A stretch of 64,000 bases of DNA from contig CP011806.1 of the NCBI GenBank assembly GCA_001664505.1, positions 5,323,873-5,387,872 on the forward strand. Direction: 5' to 3'. The stretch comes from Acidobacteria bacterium Mor1. Its GTDB lineage: Bacteria; Acidobacteriota; Polarisedimenticolia; Polarisedimenticolales; Polarisedimenticolaceae. Made by a program: the position numbers and the translations under genes. How positions within the stretch are numbered: the first letter of the stretch is position 1; each line of letters opens with the position of its first letter. The notes beneath the pieces are model-generated. The model had not been told where the DNA came from, ran no database searches, and was given only the letters and a program-made list of their open reading frames with translations. This document shows positions 55,415-64,000 of this stretch, in pieces.

Positions 55415-57847
55415 CTAGAAGGTGCGCGAACGATACGACAACGTGACCACCGTCAGTGAGCTGATCGGCATCAGCACCGCCGCGATCAGCGGGTTGATCA
55501 ACCCCGCCACGGCCAGACCGCCGGTGACCAGATTGTACGCCAGCGAGGCCGCCATGTTGCGGCGAACCACGCCCATGGCTCGCCGGGAGCCGTCGATCAG
55601 CTCGACCAGCGGCGCGAGCCCGGGGCGGCTCAGATAGACGTCGGCGGCGCTCAGGCTGGCCTCGGCACCCCCCTGGACCGCCACGCCGACGTCGGCCGCC
55701 GAGAGGGCCGCGGTGTCGTTGACCCCGTCGCCGACCATGATCAGGGAGCCTTCGTCCCGGCGCAGAGCCTGGACGTGGCGGGCCTTGTCTTCCGGGGCGA
55801 CCCGCCCGTGAACCGCCTCATCCTCGAGGCCCAGGGTGCGGCCGATCGCCCGGGCGACCCGGGGATCGTCGCCGGAGATCATGCCCAGGTCGAAGCCCCG
55901 TTCCCGCAGGGCTTCCAGGGCGCCTGCCGCATCGGCTCGCAACGGGTCGCCGATTCCGGCGACGGAGACGACCTCCCCGTCCACGGCAATGCAGACCGGG
56001 GAGAGACCGGAAGCGATGACGTCACGCTCCCAGCCGGCTGCCCGAGAGGGGAGGCCGTCCGGCGCGGTGAAGGTGGCGCTTCCGATGCGTACTTCCCGGC
56101 CTTCGCAGCGGCCCGCGACCCCTTCGCCCGGGGCGTAGCGGATCCCCGAGCAGGCCACCGGGGCGCCGGCGCGCTCCCGTCCGGCCTCGACGAACGCGTG
56201 GGCGATCGGGTGGGCGACGCCCAGTTCCAGGGCGGCCGCGTAGCGGATGGTGTCGCGATCACCATGCAGCTCGATGAGCTCGGTGCGTCCTTCGGTCAGG
56301 GTGCCGGTCTTGTCCAGCAGCAGCCGGCCGTGGCGTGCCAGGGTTTCGATGGCCTCGCCCCCCTTGATCAGGATTCCCTTGCGGGCCGCCCGGCCGATGG
56401 CCGCGACCAGGGCCAAGGGCGTGGCGAGGCCGAGGGCGCAGGGGCAGGTCACGATCAGGAGGGCGATGGCGTTCTCTACCGCCGCGTCGGGGTCGACCCA
56501 CCACCAGCCGAGTAGCGTCGCCGCGGCCACGCTGAGCACCACCAGAACGAAGCGGTGGGCCACACGGTCGGCCAGGCGCACGACGCGCGGACGGTCCCGG
56601 GCGAAGGACTCGACCAGGTTCATCAGCCGTCCGACCCGGGTCTCCGCGCCGGTGCTGTCGACCCGGATGCGCAAGGGGGAGCCGAGGTTGGTCGTACCGG
56701 CGAAGACCCGGTCCCCGGGTTCGACGTTGACCGGCTCCGATTCACCGCTGAGCAGGGACAGGTCGAGACTCGAACGCCCGTCCTGGACTTCGCCGTCGCC
56801 GGGGATGCTCTCTCCGGGCAGCACCTCGACCCGGTCACCGGATTCGAGTGCCTCGACCGGGACATCCTCCAGGGAGCCGTTCCGCTGCACCCGATGCACG
56901 ACCCCGGGGGTCAACCCGTAGAGCAGGGCGACGGCATCGTGGGCCGCGTGTTGCTGGCGCTGCATCACGTAGCGTCCGACCAGCAGCAGGAAGATCACCG
57001 CGGTCAACGACTCGAAGTAGGTTTCCCCGGCGCCGCGCACGGTGTTGACCGCACCCCAGATCGTCCCGGCGGCCAGGGCCAGCGCAACCGGCAGATCCAT
57101 GTGCATCACGCCGGTACGGATCGACGCCCGGGCGCCGGCGAAGAAGGTGCGGCCGGGCCAGATCACCGCCAGCAGCGTCAGCCCCAACCCCGACCAGCGG
57201 AACAGTTCCCGGTACTCCGCCTCCATCCGGTCGAACATCCCGGCGAAGAGGGCGAAGGACATCAACATCACGTTGGCCGCGAGAGCTCCAGCCACGGCCA
57301 TACGCACCAGCAGACGGCGGGATTCCCTGCGGCGGATCTCGTCGAGGGGGGAGCCGACGTAGGGACGCGGCGTGTAGCCCAGGGAATCGAGGGTCTCGGC
57401 GATCCGGGACAGCCCGACCCGGGAGGGATCCCAGACGACCTGGGCACGCTTGCGGCCGAAATCGACCTGGATCGAGTTGATCCCGTCGACGACCCGGGGC
57501 GTGTGCTCGATCAGCCAGATGCAGGCAGCGCAGTGCATGCCCTCGAGTTGCAGCTCGATGCGCCGCAGGTTGCCGGGAAGCTCTTCGACGTGGCGCTGTT
57601 GAAAGGCGTCATGGTCGAAGGTGGCGAAGCTGCCCCCATCGGGGTTGGCCTGCAGGCCGGCTTCTTCGTCTCCCCGAAGCGAGTAGTAGCGGTCGAGGCC
57701 GAAGCCGCGGATGGTCTCGTAGACTGCGCGGCAGCCGGCACAGCAGAACTGGTGTTCCGCTTCGGCATCGTAGAGACCGGCCGGAACCGGCAGCCCGCAA
57801 TGATCGCAGGCGTCGGGAGCCAGCGGCTCCTGGCGCAGCACGCTCAC
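55415..57847 (-). CDS. ccoI: Copper-transporting P-type ATPase CcoI/FixI
   Basis: An 810-residue P1B-type ATPase. The start is GTG at 57847, overlapping the upstream stop by GTGA. The N-terminus has a cysteine-rich zinc/copper module (CDHC at 14-17, CCAGC at 35-39) and an HMA domain with C106-A-A-C109. Then come eight helices with the CPC motif in VTCPCALGLATPLA, the phosphorylation site DKTGTLTEG near 508 and GDGVNDTAALSAADVGVA. All catalytic motifs are intact. CcoI exports copper for assembly of the cbb3 binuclear site; position between a TauE/SafE-like gene and ccoS agrees. Confidence 0.94.
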   Translation of the reverse strand: MSVLRQEPLAPDACDHCGLPVPAGLYDAEAEHQFCCAGCRAVYETIRGFGLDRYYSLRGDEEAGLQANPDGGSFATFDHDAFQQRHVEELPGNLRRIELQLEGMHCAACIWLIEHTPRVVDGINSIQVDFGRKRAQVVWDPSRVGLSRIAETLDSLGYTPRPYVGSPLDEIRRRESRRLLVRMAVAGALAANVMLMSFALFAGMFDRMEAEYRELFRWSGLGLTLLAVIWPGRTFFAGARASIRTGVMHMDLPVALALAAGTIWGAVNTVRGAGETYFESLTAVIFLLLVGRYVMQRQQHAAHDAVALLYGLTPGVVHRVQRNGSLEDVPVEALESGDRVEVLPGESIPGDGEVQDGRSSLDLSLLSGESEPVNVEPGDRVFAGTTNLGSPLRIRVDSTGAETRVGRLMNLVESFARDRPRVVRLADRVAHRFVLVVLSVAAATLLGWWWVDPDAAVENAIALLIVTCPCALGLATPLALVAAIGRAARKGILIKGGEAIETLARHGRLLLDKTGTLTEGRTELIELHGDRDTIRYAAALELGVAHPIAHAFVEAGRERAGAPVACSGIRYAPGEGVAGRCEGREVRIGSATFTAPDGLPSRAAGWERDVIASGLSPVCIAVDGEVVSVAGIGDPLRADAAGALEALRERGFDLGMISGDDPRVARAIGRTLGLEDEAVHGRVAPEDKARHVQALRRDEGSLIMVGDGVNDTAALSAADVGVAVQGGAEASLSAADVYLSRPGLAPLVELIDGSRRAMGVVRRNMAASLAYNLVTGGLAVAGLINPLIAAVLMPISSLTVVTLSYRSRTF

Positions 57848-58566
57848 CGTTGGCTCGCACAGCAGGATGGGGCGGCGTGGATGTCGACCGGTTCGGCGGC
57901 GCGCAGCGGCGGCATGTCGAATCGAGAGGAGATGGTCAGCAATCCGACCACCACAAGCGCGGTCGCCGTCAGCGCCGGAACGAAGCGCAGCGCCGGCCCG
58001 GCAAGGCGGCGGGCCAGCACGCCCAGAGCGGTCAGGACCGGCAGGGTGCCCAGCCAGAAGGCGACCATCAGGGCCGCGCCGTTCCAGGCCGATCCGCTGC
58101 CTGCCGCGGTCACGACGAAGGCGTAGAGCCAGCCGCAGGGCAGCAGGGTCGACGCCGCGCCGATCGCCAGGGCCCGGGGCATCGGAGGCACGCCCTCGAG
58201 GGAACGGTGAACGGCGGCGGACAGCCGGCGCAGAAACCCGGGAGGTTGGAAACGCGCCAGCCGTATTCCCGACAGGCGCAGCAACGACACCAGTCCGAAG
58301 GCGACCATCGCCCCGCCGGCCGCGGCCAGAGCCAGACGCTGCACGCCGAACACCGCGCCGCCGAAGTCGAGAGCGGAGCCGACCACCCCGGCCACGAGCC
58401 CCAGGGCGGTGTAGCTCAGCAGGCGCCCACCGTGGTACACCGCGACCCGACCGGCCGAGGGGCCGCGGGTACCCACGGCAAAGGCGACGAAGGGCCCGCA
58501 CATTCCGGCGCAGTGCAGCGAGCCGGTCAGGCTCGCGACCAGTACCGTGAGGAACAGTGCGGTCAT
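57844..58566 (-). CDS. TauE/SafE-like membrane protein of the cbb3 assembly cluster
   Basis: A 240-residue membrane protein with about six helices. It opens with MTALFLTVLVASLTGSLHCAGMCGPF, whose HCAGMCG motif is characteristic of the metal-linked TauE/SafE group found in cco clusters. The C-terminus is Cys-rich (AAPSCCASQR). A role in copper handling for the oxidase is proposed in the family; the exact function is not settled. It overlaps ccoH and ccoI by 4 nt each. Confidence 0.9.
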   Translation of the reverse strand: MTALFLTVLVASLTGSLHCAGMCGPFVAFAVGTRGPSAGRVAVYHGGRLLSYTALGLVAGVVGSALDFGGAVFGVQRLALAAAGGAMVAFGLVSLLRLSGIRLARFQPPGFLRRLSAAVHRSLEGVPPMPRALAIGAASTLLPCGWLYAFVVTAAGSGSAWNGAALMVAFWLGTLPVLTALGVLARRLAGPALRFVPALTATALVVVGLLTISSRFDMPPLRAAEPVDIHAAPSCCASQR

Positions 58567-59060
58567 TGCCGTGCGTCCCGAGGTTCGGTCACGACGCTCT
58601 TGCGGAAGCGGTCGACGTAGAGGTCATCCCCCCGTTCGATCCGCACCCGGAATTCCCAGACGCCGGCACGTTGCAGGGGAAGCAGGTCGCTGTAGAGACC
58701 GTCTCCTTGATGAGGAAGCTCCCAGCCCCGGAGGTCGCCGAGCCGGGCGTTGTGGAACCCTTCCAGGTGCACGCGGGCATCGTCGATCGCCGCGCCCAGT
58801 TCATCGACCGCTTCCAGGCGCAGTTCGACCTGGCCACGGGTCGTCGCCGGCAGAGCCCGTAGCTTGACCTCCCAGCCGAGGGCCTCGCTTTGTTGCCGTT
58901 CCCGCTTGAGGGCATCCCACTCCAACGCCTTGCGTTCGTATTCGGGCTCCAGGGCGAAGGACGGGTCGCTGGAGGCGATGACGATCATGGCCGCCTGGAT
59001 ACCCACCGACAGCAGCAGCAGACCCACGACCAGGCCGATCCAGACTCTTCCGTTGTTCAT
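58563..59060 (-). CDS. ccoH: FixH/CcoH family protein
   Basis: A 165-residue protein with one N-terminal helix (VWIGLVVGLLLLSVGIQAAMIVIAS) and a periplasmic beta domain (VELRLEAVDELGAAIDDARVHLEGFHNAR). This is the FixH layout, a protein that accompanies CcoI and CcoG in cbb3 oxidase assembly. It overlaps ccoG at the start (ATGA) and the TauE-like gene at the end. Confidence 0.9.
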   Translation of the reverse strand: MNNGRVWIGLVVGLLLLSVGIQAAMIVIASSDPSFALEPEYERKALEWDALKRERQQSEALGWEVKLRALPATTRGQVELRLEAVDELGAAIDDARVHLEGFHNARLGDLRGWELPHQGDGLYSDLLPLQRAGVWEFRVRIERGDDLYVDRFRKSVVTEPRDARQ

Positions 59061-60478
59061 CGTGTGCCTCCCTGCGGCATGTTGCCGCGGTTGCCGCCGG
59101 AGTAGAGCGGCCCCATCAGGTGGTGGGGGAAATTGCGGTCGAATTCGGCGCCGTCCTCGACACGGACGCCGATGTCGGCGCGGCCCTCGGCGAACCGGTC
59201 CGGCGCGACGGTCAGGTGCAGGGTGATCTGGCCCGAGGCTCCCGGTTCCAGCAGCAGCGGCAGGTCGCCGCTCCGTTGTTCCCGGACGCCGTCGACGGTG
59301 ACCCGGTAGCTCCGGGCCGACTCATCCCGGTTGACGATCTTGATCAGCAGGGTGCTGGTGATGTCCCCCGAGGGCAGCACCTGGTAGGGCTGGCCCCGAT
59401 GCCGGAGGAAGGAAACGTCGGCGCTGCCCTTCTTGGCCAGGGTCAGGCTGAACAGGCTTACCAGCACGATCAGCGCCAACGGATAGACCACCACCCGAGC
59501 CCGGAGCAGCCGGGAGCGGCCTTCTTCCATCGCCTGCTGGGAGCTGTAGCGGATCAGGCCGCGGGGCTTGCCCACCTTGTCCATGATCGTGTCGCAGGCG
59601 TCGATGCACTGAGCGCAACCGATGCACTCGAGCTGCAGGCCGTCGCGGATATCGATGCCGGTGGGGCAGGTGACGACGCAGGCCTTGCAGTCGATGCAGT
59701 CTCCGGTACTTGCCGGAGCGTCTTTCTTGAGCTTGCCCCGGGGTTCCCCCCGTTTCACGTCATACCCGATGATCAGCGATTGACGATCGAGCAGCACCGA
59801 CTGGAAGCGGCCGTAGGGGCAAGCCAGGGTGCACATCTGCTCACGGAAGAAGCAGAAGTCGATCATCATCAGCAGCGTCGTTCCAGCCATCACCAGAAAG
59901 GCCGCCGGATGAGACAGCGGGCTCTGCCGCACCCACTGAGCCAGGGTCTCCACCCCGACGAAATAGGCCAGGAACACGTGGGCCAGGAACATCGAGATCA
60001 GGAGAAAGGTCAGGTACTTGCCGATAGCACGTGGGGCGCTCAGCGGGACCCGGCCGCCGGACTTGTAGTGCTTGCCGTCGAAGAAGCGCTCCACCGGCCG
60101 GTAGACCAGCTCCATGTAGACCGTCTGGGGGCAGCCCCACCCGCACCACACCCGGCCGAAGAGCGCCGTCAGCAGGAAGATCGTGACGAAGATCGTCAGC
60201 AGCAGGAAGGCCAGCAACAGGGTGTCGGTGGGCAGGAAGGTGCGGCCGAAGAAGGTGAACTGCCGGTTCGGCAGATCGAGCAGCATCGCCGGCTTGCCGT
60301 TGATGCGGATATAGGGCAATGCCGCGAACAGAACGATCAGGGCATACCCGACCGCCTTGCGCCCGATCAGGAATCGTCCCGGGGAGAGGCGCGGACGGAG
60401 CCAGCGGCGCGATCCGTCCTTGTTCAAGGTCGCCAGGACCCGCTCTTCGGCGGTTGGGATCGAGTGTGGGTTGCTCAT
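59057..60478 (-). CDS. ccoG: Cytochrome oxidase accessory protein CcoG (RdxA/FixG)
   Basis: A 473-residue membrane iron-sulfur protein; a GTG at 60496 is an alternative start. There are about five helices, a polyferredoxin-like region with the motif VWCGWGCPQTVYMELVYRPVE, and FREQMCTLACPYGRFQ. Two 4Fe-4S motifs follow: CIDCKACVVTCPTGIDIRDG and CIGCAQCIDACDTIMD. The C-terminal part is an Ig-like periplasmic domain. CcoG reduces copper(II) in cbb3 maturation. It is preceded by a strong hairpin at 60503-60530. Confidence 0.94.
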   Translation of the reverse strand: MSNPHSIPTAEERVLATLNKDGSRRWLRPRLSPGRFLIGRKAVGYALIVLFAALPYIRINGKPAMLLDLPNRQFTFFGRTFLPTDTLLLAFLLLTIFVTIFLLTALFGRVWCGWGCPQTVYMELVYRPVERFFDGKHYKSGGRVPLSAPRAIGKYLTFLLISMFLAHVFLAYFVGVETLAQWVRQSPLSHPAAFLVMAGTTLLMMIDFCFFREQMCTLACPYGRFQSVLLDRQSLIIGYDVKRGEPRGKLKKDAPASTGDCIDCKACVVTCPTGIDIRDGLQLECIGCAQCIDACDTIMDKVGKPRGLIRYSSQQAMEEGRSRLLRARVVVYPLALIVLVSLFSLTLAKKGSADVSFLRHRGQPYQVLPSGDITSTLLIKIVNRDESARSYRVTVDGVREQRSGDLPLLLEPGASGQITLHLTVAPDRFAEGRADIGVRVEDGAEFDRNFPHHLMGPLYSGGNRGNMPQGGTR

Positions 60479-60502
60479 GGTGCGACTCGCTTCCACCTCG
60501 AG

Positions 60503-60530
60503 GGGAGCGGCGTCGCGCGTCGCCGCTCCC
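60503..60530. other. Strong hairpin between ccoP and ccoG
   Basis: A perfect 10-bp stem GGGAGCGGCG / CGCCGCTCCC with an 8-nt loop lies in the 95-bp gap between the structural and the assembly genes. No T-run is seen, so an mRNA-processing or stability element is more likely than a full terminator. Confidence 0.55.
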
Positions 60531-60573
60531 GGTTCTTGTCAAACGGTGTACAGGCGTGGCCGGGCCCGCCTGC

Positions 60574-61182
60574 TTACTCGCCGGCGTTCTCGTCGATGCC
60601 GGCGGCCGACGCTGCGGGCCAGGCGGGAATCGGATCGCCCTCGGGCGCCTTGCCCGGCAGCGGGTTCTCGCGGAGATGGGCCACGTAGGAGCTGACCAGC
60701 ACCAACTGGGTTTCGGTGAACTGGTCTCCCCAGGCAGGCATGCCCTTGGTGGTGATCCCGGTGCGGATCACCTCGGCAATGTCGGTGACCCCCTTGACGT
60801 TCTTCCAGTGATCGTCGGTCAGGTTGGGCCCGACACTGCCGGAACCGTCCGCCAGGTGGCACTGGGAGCACTTGCCCTTGAACAGGCCCTTCATCGCCAG
60901 CATGGCGTTCTCGTCTTCCATCATCCGCAGGATCGTCGGTTCGTCGACGCTGAGGTCCCCGTAGGTAGCCAGCAGCTTCTCGGCGTAGGCCGCCTGCTCG
61001 GCTTCCAGGGCGTCGAGGATCGAGGGGCCGTTGCCGATGTGGTACCAGAGCACGTAGGGGAAGGCGAACAGGGCCGACAGGACGAACATCCAGACCCACC
61101 AGGCGGGCATCGGGTTGTCGTACTCGCGGATCCCGTCGTACTCGTGATCGAACAGCTTGTCGTGATAAGGCTCTTCGGCCAT
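60574..61182 (-). CDS. ccoP: cbb3 oxidase subunit CcoP, single-haem form
   Basis: A 202-residue membrane cytochrome c; the start has GGAGGA 5 nt upstream. The N-terminus HDKLFDHEYDGIREYDNPMP is the CcoP signature, followed by one helix (WWVWMFVLSALFAFPYVLWY). A single haem site is present (GKCSQCHLADG), then PNLTDDHW and KGMPAWGDQ with the Met ligand. Most proteobacterial CcoP subunits have two haem sites and about 300 residues, so this is a short form. It passes electrons to CcoNO. Confidence 0.93.
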   Translation of the reverse strand: MAEEPYHDKLFDHEYDGIREYDNPMPAWWVWMFVLSALFAFPYVLWYHIGNGPSILDALEAEQAAYAEKLLATYGDLSVDEPTILRMMEDENAMLAMKGLFKGKCSQCHLADGSGSVGPNLTDDHWKNVKGVTDIAEVIRTGITTKGMPAWGDQFTETQLVLVSSYVAHLRENPLPGKAPEGDPIPAWPAASAAGIDENAGE

Positions 61183-61193
61183 GGGTTCCTCCG

Positions 61194-61393
61194 CTACTCC
61201 GGACGGGTGGCGTGGTCGACGCCTTGGGGTTCGTCTTCCAGCGGGATGCGTGATGCGCGCTGGAACATTTTCGATTTGCTGAAGCAGAGCCACAGCACCA
61301 GGCCGGTGAAGGAGATGAAGAAGACCAGCATCAGCACGGTCTTGATCTGGGTCACCGCGGACTCGGTAATGGCCAGGAGGGCGATGGCGGCGT

Positions 61394-61397
<4 letters not shown>
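61194..61397 (-). CDS. ccoQ: cbb3 oxidase small subunit CcoQ-like
   Basis: A 67-residue membrane protein with one helix (VLMLVFFISFTGLVLWLCF) and a short polar tail containing RASRIPLEDE, the usual CcoQ form. It overlaps the ccoNO stop by ATGA. It stabilises the complex in other bacteria. Confidence 0.88.
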
Positions 61398-63649
<2,252 letters not shown>

Positions 63650-64000
63650 CGGACTCGTTTCCTCCCCGTCGAAAACACCTTGATTCCGAGGCGCCCCGGG
63701 ACCCTTCGACCCGCCCGGGGAACGTCAAAATAGCGACGAAACAGGGGGCTTCCTCGGGGCAAAAGGGATGGACTCGATCTACTTTCAGCTCGTTCGGGCG
63801 CGGCGGGAAACCGGCGGGTTTGCTATTCGCCGAACCGGTCCCGGCCCCGTGGTGCGAACGGTTTTCGTTCGCTCCTGAATTCGGCTCTCAGGTCGGAATG
63901 GTTATTGGGTCGCAGTCGCTAGCGAGAACGCCGCGGGCAGGCCGAAACTCCGACCGGATTGGTCTCGTTTGGACAGGCGGGGCTGCTGCGGATCAGGCCG
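63650..64000. other. Non-coding region upstream of ccoNO
   Basis: A 351-bp stretch with no convincing gene to the window edge. It should hold the promoter of the oxidase operon. One hairpin is listed separately. A TTGAT half-site near 63680 has no partner, so no FNR-type box is claimed. Confidence 0.5.
63854..63872. promoter_or_regulatory. Inverted repeat GCGAACG-GTTTT-CGTTCGC
   Basis: Perfect 7-bp arms with a 5-nt centre, about 205 bp upstream of ccoNO. No T-run follows. It could be an operator for the oxidase operon or the terminator of a gene beyond the edge. Confidence 0.35.

Noticed and set aside
60574..61182. Second haem site in CcoP
   Set aside because: The whole 202-residue protein was read and only one CxxCH is present.
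63675..63690. FNR/CRP-like half site TTGAT upstream of ccoNO
   Set aside because: No matching ATCAA arm at the required spacing.

Overview
This is a high-GC, densely coded chromosomal window with 47 protein genes, no rRNA or tRNA seen, and no insertion sequence, prophage or CRISPR. The content points to Acidobacteriota. There are two tandem VWFA proteins of the Acidobacteria-typical TIGR03436 type, kinases with long TPR tails, an ECF sigma factor paired with such a kinase, a fused CcoN-CcoO cbb3 oxidase, and many secreted multidomain proteins. The phylum is inferred from gene families, not from a marker gene. Many ATG starts have a TAnnnT box 6-7 nt upstream and no Shine-Dalgarno sequence, which suggests frequent leaderless transcription. 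Genes inside operons often overlap by ATGA or GTGA.

Layout. 1-9.0 kb: a secreted fragment, then two convergent giant regulators. One is a kinase-ATPase-TPR-GAF-sigma54 activator fusion; the other is a paralogue without the kinase. 9-13.4 kb: CPBP protease, STAS protein, two unknown envelope proteins, ArfB, and a flagellar-rod-like mini protein. 13.6-24.4 kb: secreted and envelope proteins, namely ChaN-PDZ overlapping an M1-M28-PDZ peptidase fusion, two VWFA proteins, a metzincin and a TlpA-like thioredoxin. 24.5-31.8 kb: hydrolase, methyltransferase, DUF1801, small secreted protein, NTF2-cyclophilin fusion, Kelch protein and a lone Wzz-like protein. 31.8-34.5 kb: TPR kinase.

34.5-43.1 kb (minus strand) is a seven-gene, mostly overlapping operon. 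It encodes two CrtN/CrtP-type desaturase/oxidases, an aldehyde dehydrogenase, an acyltransferase, a glycosyltransferase and an ABC exporter. This matches staphyloxanthin-like acylated, glycosylated carotenoid chemistry, but no carotene synthase is present. A sigma70-like promoter precedes it, with a 10-bp inverted repeat flanking the -35 box. 43.4-51 kb: radical SAM protein, DUF427, DUF1820, TspO, a subtilisin with 29 hexapeptide repeats, and an ECF sigma factor overlapping a kinase. 51-54.3 kb: a second subtilisin.

54.5-63.6 kb (minus strand) is the cbb3 oxidase operon: ccoNO, ccoQ, ccoP, ccoG, ccoH, a TauE/SafE-like gene, ccoI and ccoS. Its last gene is the highlight of the window. It is a membrane-anchored redoxin whose active-site UxxC is encoded with an in-frame TGA, followed 17 nt later by a perfect 7-bp hairpin with a GGT loop. 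This is very probably a selenoprotein that conventional gene calling splits into two pieces, coupled to oxidase biogenesis.
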